Shown here piece by piece: positions 16,305 through 24,992 of a stretch of DNA of 64,000 nucleotides. The stretch's first letter is position 1, and the number at the start of each line of letters is the position of its first letter. This stretch comes from Halospina sp040196175 (GTDB lineage: Bacteria; Pseudomonadota; Gammaproteobacteria; Pseudomonadales; Oleiphilaceae): assembly GCF_040196175.1 (NCBI RefSeq), contig NZ_JBEFNF010000002.1, positions 124,001 to 188,000 on the forward strand, in the 5' to 3' direction. The notes below the pieces were generated by a model that saw only the letters and a program-made list of their open reading frames with translations, searched no databases and was not told where the DNA came from. Made by a program: the position numbers and the translations under genes.

Positions 16305-18048
16305 GGCAGTGGCTCTCTCTGTGAAGTGGGTTGGTGAAGGGGTGATAAATGGAGAAAACGTCATCCAGGGTGGTCTCGTTCAGCGCCCGCAGCGTGCACA
16401 GGAAATTGCCCTTGGCGTAGAGCGAGTGGCTTTCAAGCAGATAACGGATGGCGCGGTCGTCTGGCGGCTGTTCATCCAGGCGGGCGCTCAACCAGTCGCG
16501 CAGGGTTTGAATCAGGTCGGCTTCGTGCACGAGCCCACCGGCGGCCAGGGAGGCTATGACGTTAAAGGTGGCGTTGATGAACAGGTAATAACAGAAAAGG
16601 CGGATGCCCAGATCATCGGGTAAGAGGTTGGCGCTGTCGTTGGCAAGATGACTCAACTCATCACCCAGGCGGTGCGTGGCCAGACTGGTAAAGCCTGTTC
16701 CCTGGCAATCCCGGAAAAACAGTCGTTGCGGCCAGATACCGTGCAATTGTAGAACCAGGTTCTGTTGATGTGCGCCGAACAGAATGCCGAACAGCGATTG
16801 GGCTTCCAGCAAGGGCGCTACGGCGACATTCAGATAGCGCAAGAACCATTGCTGTGTCTGGTCCGGCGTCATTTGCGCTGCGTGGAGTCTCTGGGAAAGA
16901 CGGGACTCGCCGTTGCGCGGGTCGTCCTGCAGGAGGGTCGCAAGCATTTCCGTATTGGCGGCGTTTGTGCCTTGCAGAGGATTCTCCCGCCACGTCACAA
17001 GGGTTTCAGGCAGCGGCTGACCGTCGCTGCCTTGGATACCAGTGGCAACGGGCTCGCGCAGCACCTCAAAGTTGGGTCTGCTTGTCAGCCATTGGCGGAC
17101 AGGGCCGCTGTTGAGCACCCGGCACAGTTCAGCACCGCGGACGACTTCTTCGGGTTGCAGATGCCGTATGGAGTTGGTGAGCCATACGCTCAGGGAGAAT
17201 TTGAGCATCCAAGGCGCTGCCTCGCAGTAAATCGCTCGCAGTGATGAAGTGGCGCGCCAGTGTGACGCGCCGGGACCGATGCAGCGCAAAGCGCCGGACG
17301 CCTGCAGGGATCTCAGGGCTGGCGTGCGCTGCCAGTGGTAGTGCTGGAAGGGATGGCAGGGCATGAGGCGATGACTGCTGGGAGTGGCCGCTCTCAGGTC
17401 ATCCGCTGCAGGCTCCGTATCCAGAAGCGCCTTGATGCCTTGATCGGCGGTGACGCCCTCGGCTTCCCGGTTAAACAGGTGGGCTTCAGCGACGCTGTAC
17501 CAGATCAGAGGAAAGTAGTCACCGTATTCAGGCGCGTAGCGTTGCGCCTGCTCCAGCGTCATATTGCCCCGGTCTTTAGGGCAGGGGTGGATCGAATGGC
17601 CGCTGATCAGCGCTTGTTCAGCTTCGATGAAGCTCAGAGATTCTCGGAACAGGTGCTCCAGCGCCCCGGTGCGTGCCTGCTGCGCGGCATCAAGATTCTG
17701 TTTGCTGGCAATTACCCTGGCTTTCAGGGCCTCAAGCGCCTGGGGTGATGCTTCACGTTGCAGCGCATCAAGGGTCAGGCACCACTCTACGGCCTGCTCA
17801 AAGCTTATGTTTTCGGTCTGGCCGTGGCGATTCAGTTGTAAAGGCCCTGTCAGGCAATGGCGTCCTGTTTGCGTCCGGAATTGGCAGGGAATCACCAGGG
17901 CGGTGTCGTCAGGCCCCCGTATCTCAAAAACGTCGGGCTGCGAGCTGGCGCTACTGGCCTCATCTTGTCCACGTCTGTGATAGCGTGCCAGATCCCATTC
18001 GCGGATCAGGGCATTGAAAAAAGCGTTCAATGATGGGTCATAGAGCAT
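16294..18048 (-). CDS. iucA: N2-citryl-N6-acetyl-N6-hydroxylysine synthase IucA
   Basis: IucA is the first NIS synthetase of the pathway and couples citrate to one N6-acetyl-N6-hydroxylysine. The 584-residue chain carries GHSIHPCPKDR, PCHPFQHYHW, the MLKFSLSVWLTNSIR stretch that distinguishes IucA from IucC, and AHQQNLVLQLHG followed by FRDCQGTGF at the catalytic end. It is the first gene of the operon iucA-B-C-D. A strong Fur box at 18090-18108 lies about 42 bases before the start. Confidence 0.93.
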   Translation of the reverse strand: MLYDPSLNAFFNALIREWDLARYHRRGQDEASSASSQPDVFEIRGPDDTALVIPCQFRTQTGRHCLTGPLQLNRHGQTENISFEQAVEWCLTLDALQREASPQALEALKARVIASKQNLDAAQQARTGALEHLFRESLSFIEAEQALISGHSIHPCPKDRGNMTLEQAQRYAPEYGDYFPLIWYSVAEAHLFNREAEGVTADQGIKALLDTEPAADDLRAATPSSHRLMPCHPFQHYHWQRTPALRSLQASGALRCIGPGASHWRATSSLRAIYCEAAPWMLKFSLSVWLTNSIRHLQPEEVVRGAELCRVLNSGPVRQWLTSRPNFEVLREPVATGIQGSDGQPLPETLVTWRENPLQGTNAANTEMLATLLQDDPRNGESRLSQRLHAAQMTPDQTQQWFLRYLNVAVAPLLEAQSLFGILFGAHQQNLVLQLHGIWPQRLFFRDCQGTGFTSLATHRLGDELSHLANDSANLLPDDLGIRLFCYYLFINATFNVIASLAAGGLVHEADLIQTLRDWLSARLDEQPPDDRAIRYLLESHSLYAKGNFLCTLRALNETTLDDVFSIYHPFTNPLHRESHCHVA

Positions 18049-18089
18049 GAAGGGCCTCAGGGGATGGCGATTGTCATGCGCATACTCAC

Positions 18090-18108
18090 GCTAATAAGAA
18101 TCATTGTC
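18090..18108. promoter_or_regulatory. Fur box upstream of iucA
   Basis: GCTAATAAGAATCATTGTC matches 15 of 19 positions of the Fur consensus and sits in the short divergent gap between iucA (minus) and the DUF3301 gene (plus). It is well placed to repress iucABCD when iron is plentiful. Confidence 0.75.
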
Positions 18109-18137
18109 AAATAACAACTTAAGAGCTTCGAAGTCTC

Positions 18138-18455
18138 ATGAATTTTGATCTCAAAACACTGGCGTTGCTGTTTCTGTTTGGTTTTGGCGCCTGGTACTGG
18201 TGGCGGGGGCTGGCGATCAAGGAAATGGCACTTCAGACAGCACGACGTGCCTGCGAGCGGGCCGACGTGGACCTGCTTGACCAGAGTGTCTGTCTGAGTG
18301 GGCTCGGCATCCAGAGGGATGATCGAGGACGACTACGGTTACGGCGGACGTTCAGTTTTGACTTCACCGCCACCGGCGATGGTCGCTACAGGGGGAGGCT
18401 CGTGTTGCTGGGGCAACGAACCCAGTCTGTTGAGTTCGAACCCCACCGTTTCTGA
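18138..18455 (+). CDS. DUF3301 small membrane-anchored protein
   Basis: A 105-residue protein with one N-terminal membrane segment (about residues 7-23, LALLFLFGFGAWYWW) and a short charged cytoplasmic or periplasmic tail. It fits the DUF3301 family found across gammaproteobacteria, whose function is unknown. It is divergent from iucA and convergent with the chelatase gene, so there is no operon partner to suggest a role; the Fur box next to it probably serves iucA only. Confidence 0.75.
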   Translation: MNFDLKTLALLFLFGFGAWYWWRGLAIKEMALQTARRACERADVDLLDQSVCLSGLGIQRDDRGRLRLRRTFSFDFTATGDGRYRGRLVLLGQRTQSVEFEPHRF

Positions 18456-19325
18456 TCAGTCGTTGCCCTGCGCCGGAAGATCCAGGAGAAAGCGTTCGCC
18501 GTCGATCGCCTGGTCCAGCCGGTCGGACAGGATTTCCAGAACGCCATCATGCTCGCCGGCAAGGCGCGTGATATGGGTTGCCAGCCCAGGGTTCCGGGCT
18601 TCCGCGTCCTGGCAGATGGTGACCACATCGCCGCCTTCGCCGGCATGCTTGCCTGGAGAAAGAAACAGCATTGACACGATCACTGGGCCCTGATTGAAGC
18701 CGGGCTCGTCCAGAAGGTTTTCCAGCAGCGGTTCATTGAAGCGGTACTCATCGCCCTCGCGGCGTTCCATAGAGGCAGGTGTGACGCTGCGTACCCGGTC
18801 CTCGAGTAACGCCGCCATCTGGCCTGCGAGGGCATTGCGCACGGCGGTAACATCCGGGATGGGACTGCCATGGTCGGCGAGGATGACGGTCGGTTTCGTG
18901 CCTGCCGGTAGTTGCTGAAGTTGCTCCTCCACACCGTCACGCAGTAGGCGCGCCAGCCGCAGATCCGTAGGGGCCTGCAGATCAACCAGTGGCGAGGCGA
19001 TCCGCACCCGTACCTGAGGGTTCTCTGCCTGCATCTCGCCCAACCGCTCTGGCAAATAGCCATTGAGCGCGCGGCTTGGGCCGAAAAAAAACGGCAGAAT
19101 CACCATGTCCGTGACGCCTTCCTCCGCACGCCAGGCGGAGGCTGGTCCAAGGGTTGAGGCTGGTACACCATCCAACTGCTCAGCCGGTACTTTGTTGGAA
19201 TGCAGCAGGGAGCGGGCTTCCACTGCCATGCCGGTATGGTCACCCAGCGCCGAGGCGACACGCCTTAGGTTAAGCGTCGCACCAGGACGCAGGGAGCCAT
19301 TGTCGACGAGAAAAACGTGTGTCAT
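18456..19325 (-). CDS. CbiX/SirB-type sirohydrochlorin chelatase
   Basis: This 289-residue protein is a two-domain class II chelatase of the CbiX/SirB group, which insert metal (iron for siroheme, cobalt for B12) into sirohydrochlorin. The second half has the expected LADHGSPIPD metal-site motif, and MVILPFFFGPSRALNGYLPE lies in the first half. In the first half the matching position reads VDNGS, so the usual metal-binding histidine is Asn there. Siroheme would be needed by NirB and, as heme d1 precursor, by the nir cluster in this window, which favours a ferrochelatase role, but the metal is not provable from sequence. Confidence 0.75.
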   Translation of the reverse strand: MTHVFLVDNGSLRPGATLNLRRVASALGDHTGMAVEARSLLHSNKVPAEQLDGVPASTLGPASAWRAEEGVTDMVILPFFFGPSRALNGYLPERLGEMQAENPQVRVRIASPLVDLQAPTDLRLARLLRDGVEEQLQQLPAGTKPTVILADHGSPIPDVTAVRNALAGQMAALLEDRVRSVTPASMERREGDEYRFNEPLLENLLDEPGFNQGPVIVSMLFLSPGKHAGEGGDVVTICQDAEARNPGLATHITRLAGEHDGVLEILSDRLDQAIDGERFLLDLPAQGND

Positions 19326-19489
19326 AGGTGCTCCAGTTGTGAATCATCAACGGCTTACGCACGTAAAGCATCTCATGATCACCCACGGTATAGTACAGAC
19401 CGCCTGAAAGGTGAGCGGTCTTCGGGCGTGGGTCATGTTTTATGATGTTCGTTGCCATCTGAATTTTGTACAGGAACTGGACGGTCGGC

Positions 19490-20458
19490 ATGGATGAAGC
19501 GATTCGCGCTCAGGGGTTGGTCAAGCAGTTTGGTGCCACCCGGGCGCTTGATGGTATCGACCTGAGCGTGCCGCGTGGCACGGTTCTTGGTCTGCTCGGT
19601 CCCAACGGGGCAGGCAAGACGACTGCCGTGCGGATACTGGCGACCCTGCTCGTGCCGGATTCGGGGCACGCCTGGGTGGATGGGTACGATGTGGTCACCG
19701 ATGCCGCCGCTGTGCGCACCCGCATCGGGCTGACCGGCCAGTATGCCTCCGTGGATGAAAAGCTCACCGGGCGTGAAAACCTGGTCCTGATTGCCCGTCT
19801 GCTGGGGTTTCCCCGGCGGGATGCCCGGGCGAGGGCGGGGGAGCTGTTGGCGGAGTTCGGCCTGGAAGAGGCGGCCCTTCGGCCGGTGCAGACCTATTCC
19901 GGTGGCATGCGACGTCGTCTGGACCTGGCCGCCAGCTTGGTTGGCCGCCCCCGTATCCTGTTCCTGGATGAACCGACGACCGGTCTCGATCCGCGTGCCC
20001 GCCTGGACCTCTGGAACCTGATCCGCCAGCTCGTGGCCGAGGGCACCACGGTGCTGCTCACAACCCAGTACCTGGAGGAAGCGGACAGTCTCGCGGATGA
20101 GATCGTGGTGATTGATCAGGGGAGGGTGATTGCCAGCGGCACCTCGGACCAGCTTAAGGCGCGCATCGGCGGCCAGACCCTGGTGCTGGTGCCGGAGCAC
20201 GGGGCGGATCTGGAAACCGCTATATCGGTTGTGACGGGGATCGTGGGGCAAGCCCCTGAGGTGGACGGCACTCGGTTGCGGGTTCCGGTCAGTGACCCGG
20301 CGCTGGTGCCGGCCGTGGTGCGGCGCCTGGATGAGTCCGGAATCGTGGCCAAGGAGCTGACGCTACGCGGTGCGAGCCTGGATGATGTCTTCCTGACGCT
20401 AACCGGCCGGCACGCCAGCGCCGAGACGCCACAAAAGGATGCGGAGGTGGCCCCGTGA
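19490..20458 (+). CDS. ABC exporter ATPase, DrrA type
   Basis: A 322-residue ATPase of the DrrA (daunorubicin-resistance) class, partner of the permease that follows. It has Walker A GPNGAGKTT, signature YSGGMRRRLD, Walker B ILFLDEPTTGLDP, and the C-terminal extension (DUF4162-like) seen in this class. The ATG at 19490 is preferred over a TTG at 19466 because conserved sequence begins only after it. The start of the permease overlaps its stop. The substrate is unknown; drug or lipid export are typical for the class, and close relatives are often of no known role. Confidence 0.85.
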   Translation: MDEAIRAQGLVKQFGATRALDGIDLSVPRGTVLGLLGPNGAGKTTAVRILATLLVPDSGHAWVDGYDVVTDAAAVRTRIGLTGQYASVDEKLTGRENLVLIARLLGFPRRDARARAGELLAEFGLEEAALRPVQTYSGGMRRRLDLAASLVGRPRILFLDEPTTGLDPRARLDLWNLIRQLVAEGTTVLLTTQYLEEADSLADEIVVIDQGRVIASGTSDQLKARIGGQTLVLVPEHGADLETAISVVTGIVGQAPEVDGTRLRVPVSDPALVPAVVRRLDESGIVAKELTLRGASLDDVFLTLTGRHASAETPQKDAEVAP

Positions 20459-21219
20459 GCAGCCTCCAGCAGACGCTGACCCTGGCCTGGCGCTCGCTGC
20501 TGCAGCTGCGCCGTAATCCCTGGGAGCTGATGGATTTCAGTATCCAGCCGATCCTGTTCCTGCTGCTGTTCCTGTACGTCTTCGGGGGCGCGGTTGCCGG
20601 GTCCACGGAGGCCTACCTGGACTTCATCCTGCCCGGCGTGATTGTAATGAACCTGGTGTTCGTTACCGTCTACGTCGGGCACGGCCTCAACACGGACCTG
20701 ACCCGGGGCGTGTTCGACCGCTTCCGGGCACTGCCCATTGCACGCTGGTCACCCTTGGCCGGGCGCATCCTGGCGGACATGGTCAAGCAGGCTTGGTGCG
20801 TGCTGCTGTTGCTGGTGGTCGGTTTCCTGCTCGGGTTCCGGCTGGGCGCGCCTGTGTGGGGCGTGTTAGTGATGCTTTTGCTGCTTCTGGTGTTCGCCTT
20901 CGCCATGTCCTGGATCATGGTACTGGTGGGCGTGATGGCGCGGGACCCGGAGCACGTGCAGCTTTTCGGATTCACGGCACTGTTCCCCGTGACGTTTCTC
21001 AGCAACGTCTTCGTGCCTCTTGAGACGCTGCCACCGTTCATCCAGGCGGTGGTTGGTGCCAACCCGGTATCGCTGCTGTCCGAAGCCGCACGCGGCTTTC
21101 TCAGTGGTGGGCCGGCGCTCGAGCCGGCCCTGTGGGCCCTCGTGTGGGCCGGGGGAATCACCGTGGTTTTCGCGCCGCTGTCACTCTGGGCCCTCAACAG
21201 GCGCCTGGCGCGCAGCTGA
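20455..21219 (+). CDS. ABC-2 type exporter permease, DrrB type
   Basis: A 254-residue ABC-2 membrane protein with six predicted transmembrane segments and the family pattern PLETLPPFIQAVVGANPVS near the C-terminus. It begins with GTG overlapping the ATPase stop by four bases, so the two genes are coupled. It forms the channel of the DrrAB-like exporter. Confidence 0.85.
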   Translation: MSSLQQTLTLAWRSLLQLRRNPWELMDFSIQPILFLLLFLYVFGGAVAGSTEAYLDFILPGVIVMNLVFVTVYVGHGLNTDLTRGVFDRFRALPIARWSPLAGRILADMVKQAWCVLLLLVVGFLLGFRLGAPVWGVLVMLLLLLVFAFAMSWIMVLVGVMARDPEHVQLFGFTALFPVTFLSNVFVPLETLPPFIQAVVGANPVSLLSEAARGFLSGGPALEPALWALVWAGGITVVFAPLSLWALNRRLARS

Positions 21220-21227
21220 CTTCCTGC

Positions 21228-21911
21228 TCAATGGCGAGATGCGCGGGCACTGGCGATCTGGTTCCGCATCTCGCTGATAATGTGGCTGTAATCATCCTTT
21301 TTGAAGATCGCGGAACCGGCGACAAAGGTATCCGCGCCCGCCGCTGCGATAGCCGCGATATTGTCTTCTTTTACCCCGCCGTCCACTTGCAGCCGGATGT
21401 TATAGCCGCTGTAATCGATTTTCTGGCGGACCTCGCGCAGCTTGTCCAGCGTGGTGGGGATGAAGGACTGACCGCCAAAACCGGGGTTTACGGACATCAG
21501 CAAAACCATGTCCAGCTTATCCATGACGTAGTCCATGTAATGCAGTGGTGTGGCCGGGTTGAAGACCAGACCGGTTTTCAGGCCAGCGTCGCGCACCAGC
21601 TGCAGGGAGCGGTCAATGTGTTCCGAGGCTTCCGGGTGGAAGGTGATGTAGCTGGCACCCGCATCAATGAACAGACGGATCAGATCATCTACCGGCTTGA
21701 CCATCAGGTGCACGTCGATGGGAGCGGTTACGCCGTGTTTGCGCAGGGCCTCGCAGACCATGGGACCCATGGTGAGGTTGGGCACATAGTGGTTGTCCAT
21801 CACATCGAAATGGACCATATCCGCGCCTGCAGTCAGCACGTTGTCCACTTCTTCACCCAGCCGGGCGAAGTCCGCAGAGAGAATCGAGGGCGCGATGAGA
21901 GGGTCGTTCAT
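21228..21911 (-). CDS. rpe: Ribulose-phosphate 3-epimerase
   Basis: Rpe interconverts ribulose 5-phosphate and xylulose 5-phosphate in the pentose phosphate pathway. The chain is nearly the same as enterobacterial Rpe by memory: IAPSILSADFARLGEE, HFDVMDNHYVPNLTMGP, DVHLMVKPVD, MSVNPGFGGQSFIP and DGGVKEDNI hold the metal ligands and catalytic aspartates. An ATG at 21926 would add five residues; 21911 fits the usual start better. In Pseudomonas rpe sits with gph and trpE, but here it is 16 kb from trpE and ends nine bases after the convergent permease gene. Confidence 0.95.
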   Translation of the reverse strand: MNDPLIAPSILSADFARLGEEVDNVLTAGADMVHFDVMDNHYVPNLTMGPMVCEALRKHGVTAPIDVHLMVKPVDDLIRLFIDAGASYITFHPEASEHIDRSLQLVRDAGLKTGLVFNPATPLHYMDYVMDKLDMVLLMSVNPGFGGQSFIPTTLDKLREVRQKIDYSGYNIRLQVDGGVKEDNIAAIAAAGADTFVAGSAIFKKDDYSHIISEMRNQIASARASRH

Positions 21912-21994
21912 GGGAAGATCCGCCATTGTTGGTAGACTGTTCTTAAAGACGCCAGTTTAACGCTTCCGGCTCACTCCATACTACAGGAGGTTCT

Positions 21995-22996
21995 GTGTTC
22001 CCTCGTTTCCTGCCAACCCTTGTTGGATGCCTGCTTGTGCTTGGTGGTCTGGCCCCTGCTGCTGCGCAGCAGGAGGATGCCGACCAGAACGCAGCCCAGC
22101 CGCCCAGCGTCACCATGGTTCACTATGGTCCGGGGAGCGCGGGCGGATCGCTGTTTGCCCTGTATCCGGATCAGGCTATGGAGTTCGGGCAGGGCGAGAC
22201 GGCATTTACCGGCCTGTTGAAGCGCGAGACCACAGCGCAGCGTCACGGTGGCGTTCTGATCGTTGCTCCTTCCGGTCAGTCACCGGATCAGGGGATTGCG
22301 GGGGCGCTTCGCACACAGCTGCCGGAGGCGGGCTGGTTGACCCTGTCGATTGCTCAACCGGTTGAACCGGTGGCGGAGATCCCCGAGAGAGTCCTCGAAC
22401 CAGGGGAAGCAATCAGCAACGGGGAAAGCCCGGAAGAAGCGGGAGCGGATGATTCTAAGCAGGCTGAAGAGAAGGGTGGAGCTGATGAGTCTGCTCCTGA
22501 CATGACCATCCAGGTGGCGCAGGGCGCTCAGGCACCAGGGAGGAGCGACAATTGGCAGGGCTTGGCGACAGACCGCCTGGAAATGGCAGTCGATGCACTT
22601 CGTGATGAAGGAGTGGATGTGACCGTGCTCGTGGGCATCGGAGATGGGGCGGACCTCGTCCTGCGCCATGCTCGGGCCAATGGCGCGACTTTTCCGCCGG
22701 ATCAGTTCGGTATGGTCTGGATTGATGCCCGCCTGCGGTCGCCGTTCAGCAGTGAACTGGGGGCCGAGCTGGGTGAGGGGTATCAGGTCCCGATACTGGA
22801 TCTGTATGACCGGGGGCTGGACGATAACCAGCGCGCGGAGACCCGCGCCGCCACCGCTCGCCGGACTGAGTTTGAGGCCTATACCCAGTCGGCTATGCCA
22901 CTGCCGCGCGGTGGCGGTGCCCGTAAGCAGCGGCGTGTGCCCGTGCGGATCCGGGGCTGGCTCGCCAATAACATGAAAGCAGCGGATGCGCAGTAG
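21995..22996 (+). CDS. DUF3530 family secreted alpha/beta-hydrolase-like protein
   Basis: A 333-residue exported protein that fits the DUF3530 family, distant alpha/beta-hydrolase-like proteins of unknown function common in gammaproteobacteria. A signal peptide ends near APAAAQQ. A long acidic, Glu- and Ala-rich linker lies around residues 140-170 and splits the domain. The start is GTG at 21995 with AGGAGG only four bases ahead. It runs divergent from rpe. I see the GIGDGAD stretch around residue 215 where a nucleophile elbow (GxSxG) would be expected; the serine is replaced by Asp, so activity is doubtful. Confidence 0.7.
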   Translation: MFPRFLPTLVGCLLVLGGLAPAAAQQEDADQNAAQPPSVTMVHYGPGSAGGSLFALYPDQAMEFGQGETAFTGLLKRETTAQRHGGVLIVAPSGQSPDQGIAGALRTQLPEAGWLTLSIAQPVEPVAEIPERVLEPGEAISNGESPEEAGADDSKQAEEKGGADESAPDMTIQVAQGAQAPGRSDNWQGLATDRLEMAVDALRDEGVDVTVLVGIGDGADLVLRHARANGATFPPDQFGMVWIDARLRSPFSSELGAELGEGYQVPILDLYDRGLDDNQRAETRAATARRTEFEAYTQSAMPLPRGGGARKQRRVPVRIRGWLANNMKAADAQ

Positions 22997-23014
22997 CCCG
23001 GCTTCTGAGCCGGG
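22997..23014 (+). terminator. Stem-loop after the DUF3530 gene
   Basis: CCCGGCT and AGCCGGG form a 7-bp stem with a TCTG loop immediately after the stop codon. The tail has no long T run, so it is at best a moderate terminator. Confidence 0.5.
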
Positions 23015-23111
23015 GGTTGTGTTATGCAGCAATAGCGCCATTCTGGCCTGAGCTGGCATACTGGCCTGCATATCAGTCAACGTCATCACAACTGGATCCC
23101 GAGGACACATC

Positions 23112-24389
23112 ATGAAGCCGGATACCCTTGCCATTCACGGTGGCTTCCAGCCCGACCCCACAACCAAAGCCGTGGCAACCCCGATTTACCAGACCACCTC
23201 CTACGCGTTTGATAACACCCAGCACGGCGCGGATCTGTTCGATCTGAAAGTCGAGGGCAATATCTACAGCCGGATCATGAATCCGACGAATGCCTTCCTG
23301 GAGGAGCGCGTTCGGCTGCTGGAAGGCGGCGTTGGCGCGCTGGCCATGGCTTCTGGCATGGCGGCCATTACCGCGTCGATCCAGGCTATTGCTGAGGCTG
23401 GGGATAATATCGTCACCACCACCCAGCTTTATGGCGGGACCTACAATCTGTTTGCCCATACGTTTCCGAAACAGGGCATCGAGGTCCGGTTTGTCAGTGC
23501 CGATGACCCGGATGCTTTTGAGGCCCGTATTGATGAGCGTACCAAGCTGATCTTCTGCGAGACCGTGGGCAACCCGGCCGGTAACATCGTGGACATCGAG
23601 AAGCTGGCCACGATTGGTCACCGCCATGGCGTGCCGCTGTTTGTGGACAATACGGTCGCGACCCCCTGCCTGTGGCGCCCCTTTGATCATGGGGCTGACG
23701 TGGTGATCCATTCACTGACGAAGTTCATGGGAGGGCATGGCACCACACTGGGTGGCGCTATCGTGGATTCCGGACGATTCCCTTGGGCGGACTACCCTGA
23801 GCGTTTCTCCATGCTGAACGAACCGGATCCGTCCTACCACGGTGTGGTCTATACCGAAGCCATGGGCGAGGCCGCTTTCATCGGGCGTTGCCGGGTGGTG
23901 CCGCTGCGCAACATGGGAGCGGCACTGTCACCGATGAATGCGTTCCAGCTGATGCAGGGGATTGAAACACTGCACTTGCGCATGGAACGTCACTGCGAGA
24001 ATGCCCTCAGAGTGGCTCGTTATCTGGAGCAGCATTCGGCGGTGAACTGGGTCAGCTACGCGGGCCTGGAATCCAGCCGGTACCATGACCTCGCCAGGAA
24101 ATACATGGATGGCCAAGCCTCGGGTATTCTGTCCTTTGGTATTAAAGGCGGCGACGAAGCGGGTGCCCGGTTCATCGACGCCCTGCAGATGATCGTGCGG
24201 CTGGTGAATATTGGTGATGCCAAGACGCTGGCTTGCCATCCCGCCAGCACCACCCACCGTCAGCTCAATGACGAGGAGCTGGCCAGTGCTGGCGTTCCGC
24301 GGGATCTGGTCCGTCTCGCCATCGGTATTGAGCATGTGGATGACATCCTGGCGGATGTTGAACAGGCGCTGGATGCGTCGCAGTCCTGA
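23112..24389 (+). CDS. metY: O-acetylhomoserine sulfhydrylase-type enzyme (MetY)
   Basis: A 425-residue PLP enzyme of the Cys/Met metabolism family. Length and opening (DTLAIHGGFQPDPTT) fit O-acetyl- or O-succinyl-homoserine sulfhydrylases, which make homocysteine directly from sulfide. The PLP lysine is Lys204 in IHSLTKFMGGHG, and YSRIMNPTN and FVDNTVATP are also typical. Cystathionine gamma-synthase is the main alternative but is usually shorter (about 390). No SAM riboswitch or met operator is evident in the upstream 115 bases. Confidence 0.88.
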   Translation: MKPDTLAIHGGFQPDPTTKAVATPIYQTTSYAFDNTQHGADLFDLKVEGNIYSRIMNPTNAFLEERVRLLEGGVGALAMASGMAAITASIQAIAEAGDNIVTTTQLYGGTYNLFAHTFPKQGIEVRFVSADDPDAFEARIDERTKLIFCETVGNPAGNIVDIEKLATIGHRHGVPLFVDNTVATPCLWRPFDHGADVVIHSLTKFMGGHGTTLGGAIVDSGRFPWADYPERFSMLNEPDPSYHGVVYTEAMGEAAFIGRCRVVPLRNMGAALSPMNAFQLMQGIETLHLRMERHCENALRVARYLEQHSAVNWVSYAGLESSRYHDLARKYMDGQASGILSFGIKGGDEAGARFIDALQMIVRLVNIGDAKTLACHPASTTHRQLNDEELASAGVPRDLVRLAIGIEHVDDILADVEQALDASQS

Positions 24390-24397
24390 TGCCGGTT

Positions 24398-24423
24398 AGC
24401 CCGGTTGCGCCTGCATCCGGGCT
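24398..24423. terminator. Stem between convergent metY and cytochrome gene
   Basis: AGCCCGG and CCGGGCT form a 7-bp stem with a 12-base loop in the 33-base gap between the convergent genes. It could terminate either transcript but has no strong T run. Confidence 0.45.
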
Positions 24424-24884
24424 TATTGCTTCAGCCCGCTGAAACGTTCATTCACAAAACGACTGTGACAATTTACGCAGGAGTTGGTCATCCGATCGAA
24501 GAGCTGCTTCTGTTTTTTGGTGTGCCCTTCTTCGCCGGCCTGCGCCAGTTTTGCAGCCTGCTTGTGGAACCTCTGATCCAGCTTCAGGAATGCTTTGGGC
24601 GCCGCAGCCTTGAGCGCTTTGCGGTCCTTGTCGGTTAATTCCTGCGCCGGGATGAAACTGTCGTGAATGGCTTGGCCTTTGGTCTGTACCACTTCGTGGT
24701 TGCCGCGGATAATAGCGCTGTAAATCTCCTTCATTGCCGCCTCGACTCCGATCATTTCCTGCTGCAAAAGCCCCCGGAGTTTGGGGTTCAGTTTCGAAGT
24801 GATGTCTTCTGCCAGAGCGGGTGGCGCCGCCAGAGTTATAACTGCCAGACATGCAATGAGCAGATTGTTACGGATGGCTCTCAT
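24423..24884 (-). CDS. Periplasmic cytochrome c, c'-like four-helix type
   Basis: A 153-residue secreted protein with a signal peptide ending in PALAE and a single heme-binding CVNCH near the C-terminus. A heme site at the C-terminal end of a helical domain is the arrangement of class II (c'-type) cytochromes. I start it at 24884, where AGGAG lies eight bases ahead and the signal peptide begins, rather than at an ATG 84 bases upstream. It follows the histidine kinase gene and belongs with the upstream cytochrome b/PepSY/two-component module, suggesting a shared redox or NO-related role, which is inference. Confidence 0.8.
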   Translation of the reverse strand: MRAIRNNLLIACLAVITLAAPPALAEDITSKLNPKLRGLLQQEMIGVEAAMKEIYSAIIRGNHEVVQTKGQAIHDSFIPAQELTDKDRKALKAAAPKAFLKLDQRFHKQAAKLAQAGEEGHTKKQKQLFDRMTNSCVNCHSRFVNERFSGLKQ

Positions 24885-24992
24885 CGGAAATATCTCCTGA
24901 TTCATGGTTTTTGTAGGTGGATCCGGTATTGGTTTATTGATGCTAATAAAATGAATCTTAAGCGGCAAACCAGTATGTCCCTGATAGGAGAC

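Noticed and set aside
22997..23111. SAM riboswitch before metY
   Set aside because: The gap is 115 bases and shows only one short stem; none of the conserved cores of known SAM riboswitches could be recognised.
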